Positions 55,160 to 63,709 of a stretch of 64,000 bases of DNA are shown piece by piece. Both the position numbers and the translations under genes were made by a program. This stretch comes from Caproicibacterium amylolyticum (GTDB lineage: Bacteria > Bacillota > Clostridia > Oscillospirales > Acutalibacteraceae): contig NZ_CP060696.1 of assembly GCF_014467055.1 (NCBI RefSeq), positions 2,666,001 to 2,730,000 of the forward strand, given 5' to 3'. How positions within the stretch are numbered: position 1 is the first letter of the stretch; every line of letters starts with the position of its first letter. The notes under the pieces were generated by a model that did no database searches, was not told the origin of the DNA, and worked only from the letters and a program-made list of their open reading frames with translations.

Positions 55160-56173
55160 ATGGCTGTAAGTATACGAAATGTTGCCCAAGAAGCAGGTGT
55201 TTCTGTTTCTACGGTATCAAAAGTTTTAAACCACTCTCCACTCATTTCTGAAACTACCACAAAAAAAGTTCGTGCCGCTATGGAACGGCTGCAGTATCAT
55301 CCTAATGAACAGGCTAGAAATTTTGCCAAGCAAAAGACATACAACGTTGCCTTCATTGCCCACACAGAAAACACAACTGCTTTTAACAATCCTCACCTTT
55401 TTGCAATCATGTGTGGTGCCGAAAAGCAACTGAATGAAAATGGCTACCACTTAATTTTTGTTGGTCTTACTGCTGAACAAAACGAATGCGACACAATCAA
55501 AGCATTGATAGAGCAGAAAGTAGTGGACGGTATCATTTTACACATATCCGCCGTAACACCAGATGTTTCATCTGTGTTAGTAGAAAATAAATTTCCACAC
55601 ATTGTAATTGGAAAGCTGGACTTTAATAGTGAACTGTGTTGGATTGATACAAACAATCAGCTTTCCGGCTCCATTGCTATGCGGCACTTAATTGAAATTA
55701 AATGTCACAATATTGCCTATATCGGTGGTGCAAAACAAGACCATATTTCTTTGCACCGGCTGCAGGGTGTTACGCGGACTGCAAAAGATTTCAATGTTTC
55801 TATACCTGACAACAACATTTGTTTGGGAGCTACGACTATATCGGATGCACAGAAAATAACAAAAGCATTGGTTGACAGCAGGCATCCAGATGCTATTATT
55901 TGCGCAAATAATACAATCGCGCTTGGCACAATGCGAACACTGAAAGACCTGCAAATTAAGATTCCAGATGAAACTGCCGTGATCTCTTTTGACGATTACC
56001 CATATTCACGAATTACAGAGCCGCCACTCTCCATTGTTAACATTGATGTTTATGATATGGGCATGCAGGCTGGCATTATGCTGCTGAGAAAGATTAAAAC
56101 TCCATCCTTGCAAGTCCAATCCTATACTACTCTGCCGGTACTAATTGTAAGAGGATCTACGCATCTGTGTTAA
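55160..56173 (+). CDS. LacI-family regulator of the maltodextrin operon (MalR-like)
   Basis: 337-residue repressor: helix-turn-helix SIRNVAQEAGVSVSTVSKVL and a sugar-sensing domain (VDGIILHISAVTPDVSS, AIICANNTIALGTMRTLKDL, VISFDDYPYSRITEPPLSIV). It is divergent from malE. Paired TGAAACCG sites in both promoters point to autoregulation and control of the malE operon. CcpA itself is possible as the binder, but the gene's location supports a local regulator. Confidence 0.88.
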   Translation: MAVSIRNVAQEAGVSVSTVSKVLNHSPLISETTTKKVRAAMERLQYHPNEQARNFAKQKTYNVAFIAHTENTTAFNNPHLFAIMCGAEKQLNENGYHLIFVGLTAEQNECDTIKALIEQKVVDGIILHISAVTPDVSSVLVENKFPHIVIGKLDFNSELCWIDTNNQLSGSIAMRHLIEIKCHNIAYIGGAKQDHISLHRLQGVTRTAKDFNVSIPDNNICLGATTISDAQKITKALVDSRHPDAIICANNTIALGTMRTLKDLQIKIPDETAVISFDDYPYSRITEPPLSIVNIDVYDMGMQAGIMLLRKIKTPSLQVQSYTTLPVLIVRGSTHLC

Positions 56174-57030
56174 AATAGCAGACAAAGTGTAACCGCCCAT
56201 ATCTCCGCGTAGTGCAAAGAAAAAGCCGCCCGAAGGCGGAAAAATAGGATGGGATGTAAGATATAATTTTTAGGATAAGAGGATTTTTTGAGGGAACTGA
56301 GGAAAAGCGTAGTAAAATACTGCTCCGCATTCAGCCCAATCGCCATTGCTGTGGCATCAAGAAACTAAAGCACTATCGGCTGAAAGCCGATAGGTTTATT
56401 TACGGCTAAAGCCACCTAACACCCCCCATCTCGAAGTTATCACTATTTTGATGTGTATCGGTATCACTGCCACAGAACTGGCAGTGTCCGGCGATAATAT
56501 CGATGCTGCCACATGTATTTATTCTATACCGGCAAGTAAGTAGAATAATAGAAATCCAAAACAAATTCAGATTGTTTATGTAGCTCCCTCCAATTATTAT
56601 TTCCTATCTGCAATAATGAACGTTCCCTATACGATTACACGATACCCCATACTATTGAACGATTTCTTCCTCGGAGTTGCATTTGGCATCAGCAGCAAAT
56701 GCTCAACCCATAAAAATCAAAAAAGCCGTCCGGTAAAATACCAGACGGCAATCAGCAAAAGTCTCAAAAAGCCCAGTATTGCTGGGTTTTTCCCGCGCTC
56801 AGGGCAAAAAAAGAAAACCAACAATTGTATCAATCATTGGTTTTCTATTTGGCAGATCACGTCATCCAACATACAAAAACATTTTGCAACCAGCGGTTAC
56901 ACTAAAACATTTTTCGTTCTTCGACATTCTCCGACAGTGTACAAGTCCAGCTTGTCCCACTGGCAGATCACATCATCCGGCATACAAAACATTTTTTAAA
57001 TTTTTCGAGTGTACTCTCTACCAAAAAAGG
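56174..57030. other. Non-coding hairpin-rich intergenic stretch
   Basis: No convincing gene in 857 bases. Stem-loops: GCCGCC/GGCGG (56226-56240, T-run on the minus strand), CTATCGGC/GCCGATAG (56373-56393), CACTGCCA/TGGCAGTG (56465-56486), GCCGTC/GACGGC (56725-56749), a CCCAG/CTGGG terminator (56766-56791), AGAAAACCAA/TTGGTTTTCT (56812-56845). The CGGCTGAAAGCCG hairpin resembles ends of IS200/IS605-type elements, but no transposase is present. The T-run hairpin at 56226-56240 could end the helicase operon transcript. Confidence 0.5.
56850..56995. repeat. Pair of 35-36-base direct repeats
   Basis: TGGCAGATCAC(G/A)TCATCC-- followed by CATACAAAA-CATTTT occurs at 56850-56885 and 56961-56995, starts 111 bases apart. 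The copies differ at about four positions. Only two copies exist. Confidence 0.7.
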
Positions 57031-58338
57031 TTAATTCTGATTACTAATCAAAGATAAAGTTGAAACGCTACGCAAAATATATCTATTATCCCCAAACACT
57101 TTGACTGATTCTGCGAAAGTACTAATAGTAAATTTAGAATCGACTAATATCTGAAACCAGTTGTTATGTACAGCCTTCAAAATTCTCTTTTCATTAATGT
57201 TGGGACCGGATTTCTTAATTCTTCTAATTTGCGAAGAAATATTTTGTCCTGAATTGCAATAATAAATAAAGCATTCTGTATTTGGTTTGAGTAAACTACA
57301 AATAGTTAAAAACTTGTAGTTTTTAGACCAATAGTTTAAGTTGTCTATCATTATTTCCACTTTATTTGCTTTTGAAAATGCAATGCGGCAAAAATCAATT
57401 AATTCATTATCAAACAATATTCGTGGACTAAATAATATAGTATGTGCTTGAGTCTCAAGATCAGTAGTTAAGGTATTACCCGACATTTCTTTCAATTGAT
57501 CATATACATCCTGAGTTGAAAGATATTCACCTTTTGATAAATTTGCATGACCGCTCGAAGAATAGCTAGTTAAATTAGGCAATAGCTTTCTATCACGGAG
57601 TTGTTCTATTATTGATTCTTTATGCGCTTCTAAAAATTTTCGTTGCGACCTCCTCTGTGCAACAATATCGATTTCGTATCCACTTTCACTTGCATATATA
57701 TGTATTGGAGTATCTATGAAACCGGTGACTACATCTTCAACGGCATCTATGCTGACAAGTTCATCCTGAACTTTCATATTATCATCAAGATAGGTCTTTG
57801 CGGATAGGTCGAAAATCAGTCTAATACTGTCCATATTCCGTCTGTAGTGTTCTATTGTATTAGCATCATAGATATGCTTCATTTTTGTATCATTATAAAC
57901 AAAGCTTTCTCTAAAATAATCATTTTTCTCACCGCTAATTTCGCCGGTTATGGCATCTACAAACACATTATTTAGTATGTCTTTTTCACGGTTAATTACT
58001 GAAAGATTTTTAATAGATTCTCTTCCTTTAGCCATAAGAATGCAATTCCCCGATGAGTGAAATGCCAAATTTTTTAAATGTAAATCGCCAACAGTGATAT
58101 CCACAATGTCTCGAGGTAACCCTAGCACCCCTGCAATTGTATCCAAATTAGTGATTCCAACTGAGGACAACCGAAGAATCATTTCTTCGACTAACTCGAG
58201 ATTTGTTATATGCCTCTTAGATATGCTCAGTGTAACCTTATATATAGGTATTTGAATTGTTTCTGTCGTAACATAAATATATCCTTTATTATCAGGAACA
58301 CGATTTTGAAAAATGTCATTAATATATTTTTCTATCAT
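57031..58338 (-). CDS. mkoB: MkoB-like protein with degenerate PLD-type C-terminus (Mokosh type I partner)
   Basis: 435-residue soluble protein. The N-terminal part includes a winged-helix-like segment (residues about 45-110: LELVEEMILRLSSVGITNLD, GDLHLKNLAFHSSGNCILMA). From about residue 300 the order resembles a PLD nuclease half: FCRIAFSKANKVEIMIDNLN, then TECFIYYCNS, then AVHNNWFQILVDSKFTIS at 389-406. A canonical HxKx4D is not found; His 391 and Asp 400 remain but no Lys. It overlaps the kinase-helicase gene by 4 bases, so expression is coupled. Assignment as MkoB rests mainly on this partnership. Confidence 0.65.
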   Translation of the reverse strand: MIEKYINDIFQNRVPDNKGYIYVTTETIQIPIYKVTLSISKRHITNLELVEEMILRLSSVGITNLDTIAGVLGLPRDIVDITVGDLHLKNLAFHSSGNCILMAKGRESIKNLSVINREKDILNNVFVDAITGEISGEKNDYFRESFVYNDTKMKHIYDANTIEHYRRNMDSIRLIFDLSAKTYLDDNMKVQDELVSIDAVEDVVTGFIDTPIHIYASESGYEIDIVAQRRSQRKFLEAHKESIIEQLRDRKLLPNLTSYSSSGHANLSKGEYLSTQDVYDQLKEMSGNTLTTDLETQAHTILFSPRILFDNELIDFCRIAFSKANKVEIMIDNLNYWSKNYKFLTICSLLKPNTECFIYYCNSGQNISSQIRRIKKSGPNINEKRILKAVHNNWFQILVDSKFTISTFAESVKVFGDNRYILRSVSTLSLISNQN

Positions 58339-61300
58339 TGTATAACCTCTCGAGCATCCATTATTTTACATGTACGAGAATTGTTCCGAATATAATTTAT
58401 AACATCTACATATTTATTTTCACCATCAGACCATGTCTCAAAAAAATCAATATCTCCACAAACAATTAGCAGACACTTTGCCCGAGAAAATGCGACATTT
58501 ATTCTTTCTTTTTCCCTCTGAAAACCAATACTTCCATTTGTTCTAACAGTGCTGTATATGATTATATCATTTTCTCTTCCTTGAAAAGCATCAAGTGTAT
58601 TTATATCAATATTACCGATAGCCTTATAATCTCCATTTTTATACACTTTGAGCAAAGCTTCTTTTTGAGCTCTGTAAGCAGTTATAATACCTACATCAAG
58701 ATCTTTTGCATTGCTTTGCGAATTCATCTTTTCAAGAAGAGTACGGACAATACCTACTTCAGTCAAATTATATGATGAACCTCCTGCTTCTTTTTGCGAA
58801 TCATGTCTTTTCAATTTAGATGTATCGATCCATACAATAGAGAATCCTTCAAAATCAGGTACCCCATGCTTCCTATCCTCATCATTAATGCCAGTTATAA
58901 TCTTGCCGTCATAAAATACAGTGCTAATTAAATTACCAATTGTACTGCACATTCTATATTGTGTAGAGAGAAATTGTTTATGTGTTTCCGGAAGTGAATC
59001 AAATAGTATATCGAAAAGACGATATTGAGGATCTTTAACTAAGGAAGTGGATAATTGAGAAAGACTACCATCAGCAAAAGGTGGCAATTGGTTTTGATCT
59101 CCGACTAAGACGATTTTATTTGCTTTTACAATTGATACCAGCAATTCGGGAGTTGTAGCCTTTGCAGCTTCGTCAACTATTACATAATCAAATATCATAT
59201 CTCTAACATTTTCATCAGAAAGAAACCCAACACATGTTCCAGCAATTATAGCTGAACTATTGATGATTTGATATCGTAATGCATTGTAATCCCCACATCT
59301 TTTTAACCAATCCTCTTGAATCTCTTCTGCTTTTCTCCACACTGTTAAATTTGATATTTTTGATTCCTGAATTCGTTGATCATCTGATTCTAGAACGGTA
59401 TAGACCGCAAGTTTGTCTTTGACAAACTGTGTTGATAAATTATGTACATTCTCAAAAAGTTTGTCTTTTATAGCGTCAACAAGATAATTTGTGGCAACAT
59501 CTTTTGAAACTTTAGTTTTATCTCCAATTCGAACGACCCTTATCTTCTCTCCACTATTCCAAGAGAAAATTCCTTCTAAGATATTATCAACAGCTGTATT
59601 CGATTGAGAGACAACTAAAATTTTGGGAGGAATATCACTTGGGGAAGATTTAGACAATATTTGCTGCACAATCTCAGAAATGACACTTGTCTTTCCCGTT
59701 CCTGGAGGACCTTGAATTAAGCTTATACTATTTGAATCCATGGCTTTAATAACCGCTTGGCGCTGAGAATCATTCAAGTTCTTATTAAAATAATGCAATG
59801 AAGTAATAGAATGTGTCATTGTCGGCGCAGAAAGTTCCAGAATAATATCTTTTAAACCGGGGGAATTGTATTCCTCACTTTTTAATGCCTTAATTGCTGA
59901 TAATTGACGTCGTAAAGCAACGCTTTTTCTTCTATAGTCCTCAATTATAGTTTTTTTGATTTTTAAAAATGGCCAGAGTTTTCCACTGGTTATGCCTCGT
60001 TCTAGAGTTAAAATTAATATAGTCTTATCGTCCTCAAAAACAACATCTTCAAAGCTGCCAATGGGAATGCATCTTTCCTTTGGATTTTCTGGTGTATCAA
60101 AAACAAATTTGATTTCTGGCGACAAGTCATCAATATCAACTCCTTGAATATTATCGATGCTTAGATAAATTCGGTTACCATCAAACCAATGATCAGTATA
60201 AGAAACTTGAATGCTCTTCTCTTTAAGTTTTTCAAATTCTTCTAAAATGCTTTGTCTCCATTTTCCGAATAGCTCTTCAAACAGATTGTTTTTAGATTCT
60301 AATGTTTGTCGTTCATTATCATAATTGCGTAATTGTACTTCCAGTCTGTTGCTATCGTTTTTACCACTTATAGGGAAACCAAAACCAGAAAAACACTTTT
60401 TCCCTTCTATTATTCCAAATATTCTTTGTAATTTAGTTCGCTTGTCAATCGGTATACTGTATAATTTGATTACACTAAAGGCCCTAATGTCTTTTTTATA
60501 CAAGCAAGACATGTACAATTCATTCCCAACAAATTCATATAAATCGTATTTTGAATTATATATGCCATACATAGTAGAAAACTCATTTACGAGATATGTT
60601 GACAAGAATTGCGAAAATGTCATAATACTTTCAACAGTAAATTGCCTTTTCAATGATGTCAATTTTTCAGTATCTACAGTAAACCAAAAAGTACTATTAT
60701 TGGCGTTAAGACAACCAATCACTTCATCAAGTATTTCAACGATTTGTTGAACGTCATCAAATCTTTCTTCCACTTTTTCAGAAAGCATTTGCATAAGCAA
60801 GCTCTGCACTGCCGGAATTATTGCGAATGAATTCAAGTTTTCTGAAAGGCACCCGACGTTTGCCGGAGGGGCAGCAAAGAAGATGTAGTAAAAAACCGCA
60901 CCTAAAGAGTAAATATCACTCTTCTCTGTTGCCTCTTGGCCTTGAGCTACTTCAGGAGCAACATATCCAGTTGAATAAACCCATTTTGTTGTTTCTTCAT
61001 CTACCACTGTCTTCAACTTACTGTTCCCAAAGTCAATAACTTTCACCTTGGATATACCATCGACAAGCATAATATTGGATGGCTTAATGTCTCGATGCAA
61101 AACACCACATTGATGAGCATGCAAGATAGCTTTTGCTATGTTTTTACATATAACTATTTTTTCTAAATCAGAATAGCTTGAGAAATCAATTCTATCTAAT
61201 GATTGCCCGTCAACAAATTCAAGTAGTATAGCTCCGTAATCGCATTTCTGGTTATAAATCAGAGTATCAGATGAATCATATATTTTAACAATGTCATTAA

Positions 61301-61481
61301 ACTGGTTTAAAGCTCTTAACGCGCCGATTTCACGTTTGAAAATTAATCTATTAAGTTTGTTACTTAACTGCCCTACTAGCTTAAGTGCACATATTTCATG
61401 AGTATCTATATTTTCAACTTTTAATACCACAGAACCTTGCTCAGAAACATGCATTTTTTCTATTGGTTTATAGTTGATCAT
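58335..61481 (-). CDS. mkoA: Ser/Thr kinase-SF1 helicase fusion (Mokosh type I MkoA-like)
   Basis: 1,048-residue fusion. Residues 1-255 are a Hanks-type kinase: Lys34 (CALKLVG), HRDIKPSN at 129-136, DFG at 150-152, GYVAPEVAQG and SDIYSLGAVFYYIF, all active-looking. A linker of about 300 residues follows. Residues 565-1020 are a COG1112/Upf1-like SF1 helicase: GPPGTGKT 591-598, SQSNTAVDN, DEAA 770-773, GDQNQLPP 794-801, QYRM 841-844, DAFQGREND 964-972, VAFSRAK 996-1002. Type I Mokosh anti-phage systems pair such a kinase-helicase with a PLD protein. It is soluble and begins after AAAGGAG. AT-rich base composition differs from both flanks. Confidence 0.85.
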   Translation of the reverse strand: MINYKPIEKMHVSEQGSVVLKVENIDTHEICALKLVGQLSNKLNRLIFKREIGALRALNQFNDIVKIYDSSDTLIYNQKCDYGAILLEFVDGQSLDRIDFSSYSDLEKIVICKNIAKAILHAHQCGVLHRDIKPSNIMLVDGISKVKVIDFGNSKLKTVVDEETTKWVYSTGYVAPEVAQGQEATEKSDIYSLGAVFYYIFFAAPPANVGCLSENLNSFAIIPAVQSLLMQMLSEKVEERFDDVQQIVEILDEVIGCLNANNSTFWFTVDTEKLTSLKRQFTVESIMTFSQFLSTYLVNEFSTMYGIYNSKYDLYEFVGNELYMSCLYKKDIRAFSVIKLYSIPIDKRTKLQRIFGIIEGKKCFSGFGFPISGKNDSNRLEVQLRNYDNERQTLESKNNLFEELFGKWRQSILEEFEKLKEKSIQVSYTDHWFDGNRIYLSIDNIQGVDIDDLSPEIKFVFDTPENPKERCIPIGSFEDVVFEDDKTILILTLERGITSGKLWPFLKIKKTIIEDYRRKSVALRRQLSAIKALKSEEYNSPGLKDIILELSAPTMTHSITSLHYFNKNLNDSQRQAVIKAMDSNSISLIQGPPGTGKTSVISEIVQQILSKSSPSDIPPKILVVSQSNTAVDNILEGIFSWNSGEKIRVVRIGDKTKVSKDVATNYLVDAIKDKLFENVHNLSTQFVKDKLAVYTVLESDDQRIQESKISNLTVWRKAEEIQEDWLKRCGDYNALRYQIINSSAIIAGTCVGFLSDENVRDMIFDYVIVDEAAKATTPELLVSIVKANKIVLVGDQNQLPPFADGSLSQLSTSLVKDPQYRLFDILFDSLPETHKQFLSTQYRMCSTIGNLISTVFYDGKIITGINDEDRKHGVPDFEGFSIVWIDTSKLKRHDSQKEAGGSSYNLTEVGIVRTLLEKMNSQSNAKDLDVGIITAYRAQKEALLKVYKNGDYKAIGNIDINTLDAFQGRENDIIIYSTVRTNGSIGFQREKERINVAFSRAKCLLIVCGDIDFFETWSDGENKYVDVINYIRNNSRTCKIMDAREVIQ

Positions 61482-61777
61482 ATTAATTCTCCTTTACTGT
61501 CAACAGTGGCCTTACAACAAAACGACTTGCCTTTGATGTTATTCACAACTATCCATCAATAATTATTGGTTGCGGTGTTATCTACAGGTCTGAGCAGAGC
61601 TCAATTACTGGAGCGGTATGGAACTGCTCTTTTTACCTATTGGAATTATTATACCGCGTCCTACATAAAAGGGCAATAAGAAACGATGGACATTGGCATT
61701 TGCAACAATGGACAAAATAAATTCCTATTTTATCCCGCATATGCATTAAGAAATACTATACTGCGGGAGGAATGTCC
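61482..61777. other. Divergent intergenic region between mkoA and the polymerase gene
   Basis: Holds the mko promoter and leader, and upstream of the polymerase gene a CCCGCA/TGCGGG inverted repeat (61734-61739, 61762-61767) whose right arm runs into the GGGAGG ribosome site, so folding could hide it. No gene is visible. Confidence 0.5.
61648..61676 (-). promoter_or_regulatory. Predicted promoter of the Mokosh-like operon
   Basis: Minus strand -35 TTGCCC (61671-61676), 17-base spacer, -10 TATAAT (61648-61653). The leader to the ATG at 61481 is about 160 bases and contains GAGC/GCTC inverted repeats around 61590-61628. Confidence 0.55.
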
Positions 61778-63709
61778 ATGCCATATCGATCAATTCTGTC
61801 TCTGTCGGACTTGCAAACCTATCTTTTCGACGCATCCATCGTCGCCTTCGACTTTGAAACCGCACCGGACGACGCATACCGGAACGACGACCGCGCCGCG
61901 TTGGACGCACACAAGTCGCATATCGTCGGCATCAGCTTTTCGGTGGCCGAGGGTGACGCCGTCTATCTGCCGCTGGCGCACCGCGTCGGGGAAAACGCTA
62001 CCGATCAGGATGCCATCTGGGCGTGGCTGAAACCAGAGCTTTTCATGAACCCCACCGTCACCAAGGTCGTCCATAACCTCGCGTTTGAGAGCGCATTTCT
62101 GTACGCGCGCGGCATCGTGGTACAGGAACCCTGTTACGACACCATCGCGGCGGCGCAGCTGGTATATAAAAGTGAGAAGGAGTTCCGTTCGCTCGGCGAC
62201 TGCGGGCTCAAAACACTGGTACCGGAATACTTCGGCGAACAGCTTCCATCCTACACCGAAACGGTTGGCGGCCTTCATTTTGACGAGCTCGATCCGCAGG
62301 CGGAGCGCACCGTCCGGTATGCCTGTGCCGACTCGGATTACGCTTTGCGGCTGTATCATCTTCTCAACGGCTGGTTTGACCGCTTCCTGCCGAAACACCG
62401 GTTCATTGTAGAAAAAATCGAATCGCCCACCGCCGTCTATGTCGGCCTGATGCGGTATAACGGGCTACCTTTCAATGTGGAACTAATGAAAGCGAAACGA
62501 ATTGAAGCCGAAAAACATCTCACGGAAATACGCAAATCAATCGAATTCATCATCGGCGACATCCCCATCGGTGCAAACGCCAGCACCGCCGCTTTCAAAA
62601 AATACCTGTTTGAACGGCTGAAGCTGCCGAAAGTAAAACAAACGGAAAAACAGCAGGACGCACTGGATGACGAAACTTTGATCCTGCTCAAAGAGCACTG
62701 TGAAAAGAACCGTCCGGAACTGGTGCGCTTATTTGAACTGGTGCAGGAGTACCGGCGCTGGGGAAAGATCAAATCCACCTACATAGACGGATACCTCAAA
62801 TATGTCAACACGGCCACCGGGCGTATCCATCCCGATCTGCTGCCGCTGGCCACCGAAACGGGTCGCTTCGCATCCAAAAATCCGAACTGCCAGAACATGC
62901 CCCGCGCGGGCGCAGACGATATCGGCGTCCGCAATTTTATCAACGCGCCGAAGGGAAAAATTCTGTTGTCGCTGGATTTCTCACAAATCGAGCTGCGTGT
63001 AGGCGCGTTCTACTGCAAGGATGAAAAGATGCTTGAAACCTATCGCTCCGGCGGGGATATCCACGCCCAGACCACCTCTGTCATTTACAAAATTCCGCTG
63101 GAGCAGGCAAAGGACAAAAGCGCGCCGGAGTACAAGGAGCGGCGCACCATCGCCAAGAACTGCAACTTCGGCACTTTTTTCGGACTGTTTCCAAAAGGCC
63201 TGCAAAAAACACTGAAATTCAAGGCCGGGCTGGATGTGTCGCTCAATGAATGTGAGAGCATTATCCGCAACCTCAAGGCCGGATACCCACGCCTTTCGCG
63301 CTGGCAGGAGGAAACGAAAAAGCGCGCCGAGTTCCGCAAATATACCGAAACATGGCTCGGTCGGCGGCGCTCCCTGCCGGGCATCACCTCTCGGGATTGG
63401 AATGTGAAGTCCTTCGCGCAGCGCGTGGCCATGAACACGCCGATTCAGGGCACGGCGGCGGACATTCTCAAACTTGCTCTTGGACGGATTGTCCGGGGCC
63501 TGCCCGAACGCCCATGGCTTTGTCCTTTACTGCAGATTCACGACGAACTGGTCTTTGAACTGCCCGAAAATCACCTCAAAGAGGCCGTTATTTTCATCAA
63601 AAACTGCATGGAAACGAAACCTTTTGATGCGTTTTCGGTGCCGATTGTGGCGGATGCCGCCGCCGGAACCCGGTTTGGGGAGTTGCATGAGCTGGAGGAA
63701 TGCCTGTGA
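61778..63709 (+). CDS. Phage/ICE-type family A DNA polymerase with 3'-5' exonuclease
   Basis: 643-residue DNA polymerase lacking the 5'-3' nuclease of cellular Pol I. Exonuclease motifs: VAFDFETAP, VVHNLAFESAF, YACADSDYALRL. Polymerase motifs: A LSLDFSQIELRVGAF, B RRTIAKNCNFGTFFG with Phe where Escherichia coli Pol I has Tyr766, C LLQIHDELVFELPE. ATG 61778 lies 6 bases after GGGAGGA; ATG 61772 abuts it. GC content is clearly higher than in the mko genes. Such polymerases occur in phage and integrative-element replication modules. Confidence 0.9.
   Translation: MPYRSILSLSDLQTYLFDASIVAFDFETAPDDAYRNDDRAALDAHKSHIVGISFSVAEGDAVYLPLAHRVGENATDQDAIWAWLKPELFMNPTVTKVVHNLAFESAFLYARGIVVQEPCYDTIAAAQLVYKSEKEFRSLGDCGLKTLVPEYFGEQLPSYTETVGGLHFDELDPQAERTVRYACADSDYALRLYHLLNGWFDRFLPKHRFIVEKIESPTAVYVGLMRYNGLPFNVELMKAKRIEAEKHLTEIRKSIEFIIGDIPIGANASTAAFKKYLFERLKLPKVKQTEKQQDALDDETLILLKEHCEKNRPELVRLFELVQEYRRWGKIKSTYIDGYLKYVNTATGRIHPDLLPLATETGRFASKNPNCQNMPRAGADDIGVRNFINAPKGKILLSLDFSQIELRVGAFYCKDEKMLETYRSGGDIHAQTTSVIYKIPLEQAKDKSAPEYKERRTIAKNCNFGTFFGLFPKGLQKTLKFKAGLDVSLNECESIIRNLKAGYPRLSRWQEETKKRAEFRKYTETWLGRRRSLPGITSRDWNVKSFAQRVAMNTPIQGTAADILKLALGRIVRGLPERPWLCPLLQIHDELVFELPENHLKEAVIFIKNCMETKPFDAFSVPIVADAAAGTRFGELHELEECL

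Noticed and set aside
56850..56995. Possible CRISPR array
   Set aside because: Only two imperfect repeats, a spacer far longer than usual, and no cas genes.
56616..56999. 127-residue plus-strand open frame in the hairpin region
   Set aside because: It runs through three stem-loops and both direct repeats, lacks a ribosome site and resembles no protein.
61778..63709. Cellular DNA polymerase I (polA)
   Set aside because: The 5'-3' nuclease domain is absent and the length and primase-like neighbour fit phage or integrative-element polymerases.
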